Below, piece after piece: positions 63,250-64,000 of a DNA stretch of 64,000 bases. A program made the position numbers and the translations under genes. The notes beneath the pieces are model-generated. The model saw only the letters and a program-made list of their open reading frames with translations. It ran no database searches and was not told the origin of the DNA. Source of the stretch: Anaerocolumna sedimenticola (lineage in GTDB: Bacteria; Bacillota; Clostridia; Lachnospirales; Lachnospiraceae). The stretch's first letter is position 1; the number at the start of each line of letters is the position of its first letter. The DNA is taken from contig NZ_CP048000.1 of assembly GCF_009931695.1 (NCBI RefSeq), positions 1,329,001-1,393,000 of the forward strand. The letters run 5' to 3'.

Positions 63250-64000
63250 ATGCTGCATAATCGAGAACGAAAAAGTAATAGAATATTTAATAATAGAAGA
63301 ATTTTTACAAATACCCTTAAGTTATTAGTTCAGCATAGCATTTCACTGTTTTTCGGCCAAGGTTTATTAATTGGTTTATCTATATTGCTGTTAACTCCGT
63401 TTATTTCATTACTATACCGTTTAGCACTATCTTTAACAGGCTACAGTTATGTAACCATAAAGAACTTCGGTTATTTTTTATTAAATCCCCTTATTTTGAT
63501 TTTATTAATATTTTTGTTTGCTGTAATAGGGGTATTTTTATTATTGGAGGCCTGTTATCTCATTACATTTTTTACACTGATTGAAAATGATGAAAAACCA
63601 TATCAATTCAGAGTATTGCTTTTATCATATAAAAAACTTCTTTTTATATTCATCCGAAGAAAATTTACTTTACTGCCGATGGTGTGGTTTATTACACTGT
63701 TATCAAATCTTCCTCTTTTTATTTTTGTTATGAAAAGAGTCCGGTTTATTCGTTTTTTAGCTGATAATATATGGGATAAACCTTTAGCCGTACCAGTGGC
63801 AGTAATTATAATCGCTGTTCTTAGCTGGTTTATGATACGGAGGTTGTTTTTATTTTTATATTCTTTAATTGAGGGTAAATTTTCTGCTAATTCCCGGAGG
63901 GATAAAAGGAAATTAAGCAGAGATAATGAAAATAAAGAGAATAAAGTTAATAAAGAAAACAATAAAGATGATGCAAATCAGTTTGATTTAGAAACAGACA
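63250..64000 (+). CDS. GDPD-family membrane domain protein, 5' part (runs off window)
   Basis: A frame open from ATG 63250 (AAAAGGAC upstream) to the end of the window, 250 codons so far. Several long hydrophobic helices (LLIGLSILLLTPFISLLY, LLNPLILILLIFLFAVIGVF, MVWFITLLSNLPLFIF) match the membrane domain that precedes glycerophosphodiester phosphodiesterase domains in this bacterial group, including the loop LLLEACYLITFFTLIENDEK. The visible end is charged. The catalytic domain would lie beyond the window, so the assignment is tentative. Confidence 0.65.
   Translation, partial: MLHNRERKSNRIFNNRRIFTNTLKLLVQHSISLFFGQGLLIGLSILLLTPFISLLYRLALSLTGYSYVTIKNFGYFLLNPLILILLIFLFAVIGVFLLLEACYLITFFTLIENDEKPYQFRVLLLSYKKLLFIFIRRKFTLLPMVWFITLLSNLPLFIFVMKRVRFIRFLADNIWDKPLAVPVAVIIIAVLSWFMIRRLFLFLYSLIEGKFSANSRRDKRKLSRDNENKENKVNKENNKDDANQFDLETD

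Overview
The window is chromosomal DNA from a low-GC, spore-forming, Gram-positive anaerobe. It most resembles the Lachnospiraceae (Clostridium cluster XIVa). The evidence is AT-rich coding sequence, strong GGAGG-type ribosome sites, rho-independent terminators, T-box and SAM-I leaders, and many spore genes (spoIIR, sipL, spoIIQ-like, cotS-like, ytvI-like, veg). Other genes typical of that group are the CBS/DRTGG pyrophosphatase, the short eukaryote/archaeal-type ProS, a TM1266-family regulator and DUF1934. I see no rRNA, tRNA, CRISPR array, prophage or insertion sequence. This is a core-genome stretch with unusually rich intergenic repeat content. The genus is inferred; nothing in the sequence proves it.

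Layout. 1-8.5 kb: TPR/P-loop protein, pyrophosphatase, flavin reductase, shikimate-kinase-like protein, murA, HD-GYP protein. 8.6-13 kb: SAM-I riboswitch and metK, then a histidine kinase/response regulator pair. 13.1-18 kb: a structured leader, a TM1266-family regulator, an ABC importer, a nitroreductase and a kinase with a ParB-like tail. 18-25 kb: YtvI-like permease, T-box plus proS, surE, and a divergent AraC regulator/GH2 glycosidase pair. 25-32.7 kb: CCA-adding enzyme, CotS-like kinase, PEGA protein, PrcB-like lipoprotein, veg, sipL. 32.8-42.9 kb, mostly minus strand: ispE, spoIIR, blaI/blaR-like pair, plsC, with plus-strand ddl-murI-DUF1934 embedded. 43-64 kb: pncB, VanY-like carboxypeptidase, an exported unknown, T-box plus ileS, a SpoIID-like protein, glgP, the moxR-DUF58-transglutaminase operon, a spoIIQ-like gene and the start of a GDPD-like membrane protein.

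Themes. Peptidoglycan synthesis and remodelling (murA, ddl, murI, VanY-like, SpoIIQ-like, SpoIID-like, BlaI/BlaR) and sporulation dominate. RNA-level control is prominent: one SAM-I riboswitch, two T-boxes (Pro and Ile), and an unassigned structured leader with its own promoter and terminator at 13.17-13.35 kb.

Two observations cut across the window. (1) At least eight single-base deletions, nearly all explicable as shortened homopolymers, break otherwise intact genes: cca, cotS-like, veg, spoIIR, blaR-like, ileS and glgP (twice). ileS is essential, so these look like assembly errors rather than real pseudogenes, and each gene is given here as one reconstructed locus. (2) Several families of short hairpin-rich repeats recur between genes, often starting exactly at a terminator T-run. 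One module of about 60-120 bp recurs at 9.09, 30.78 and 54.0 kb. These repeats are the strongest unexplained structure in the window.
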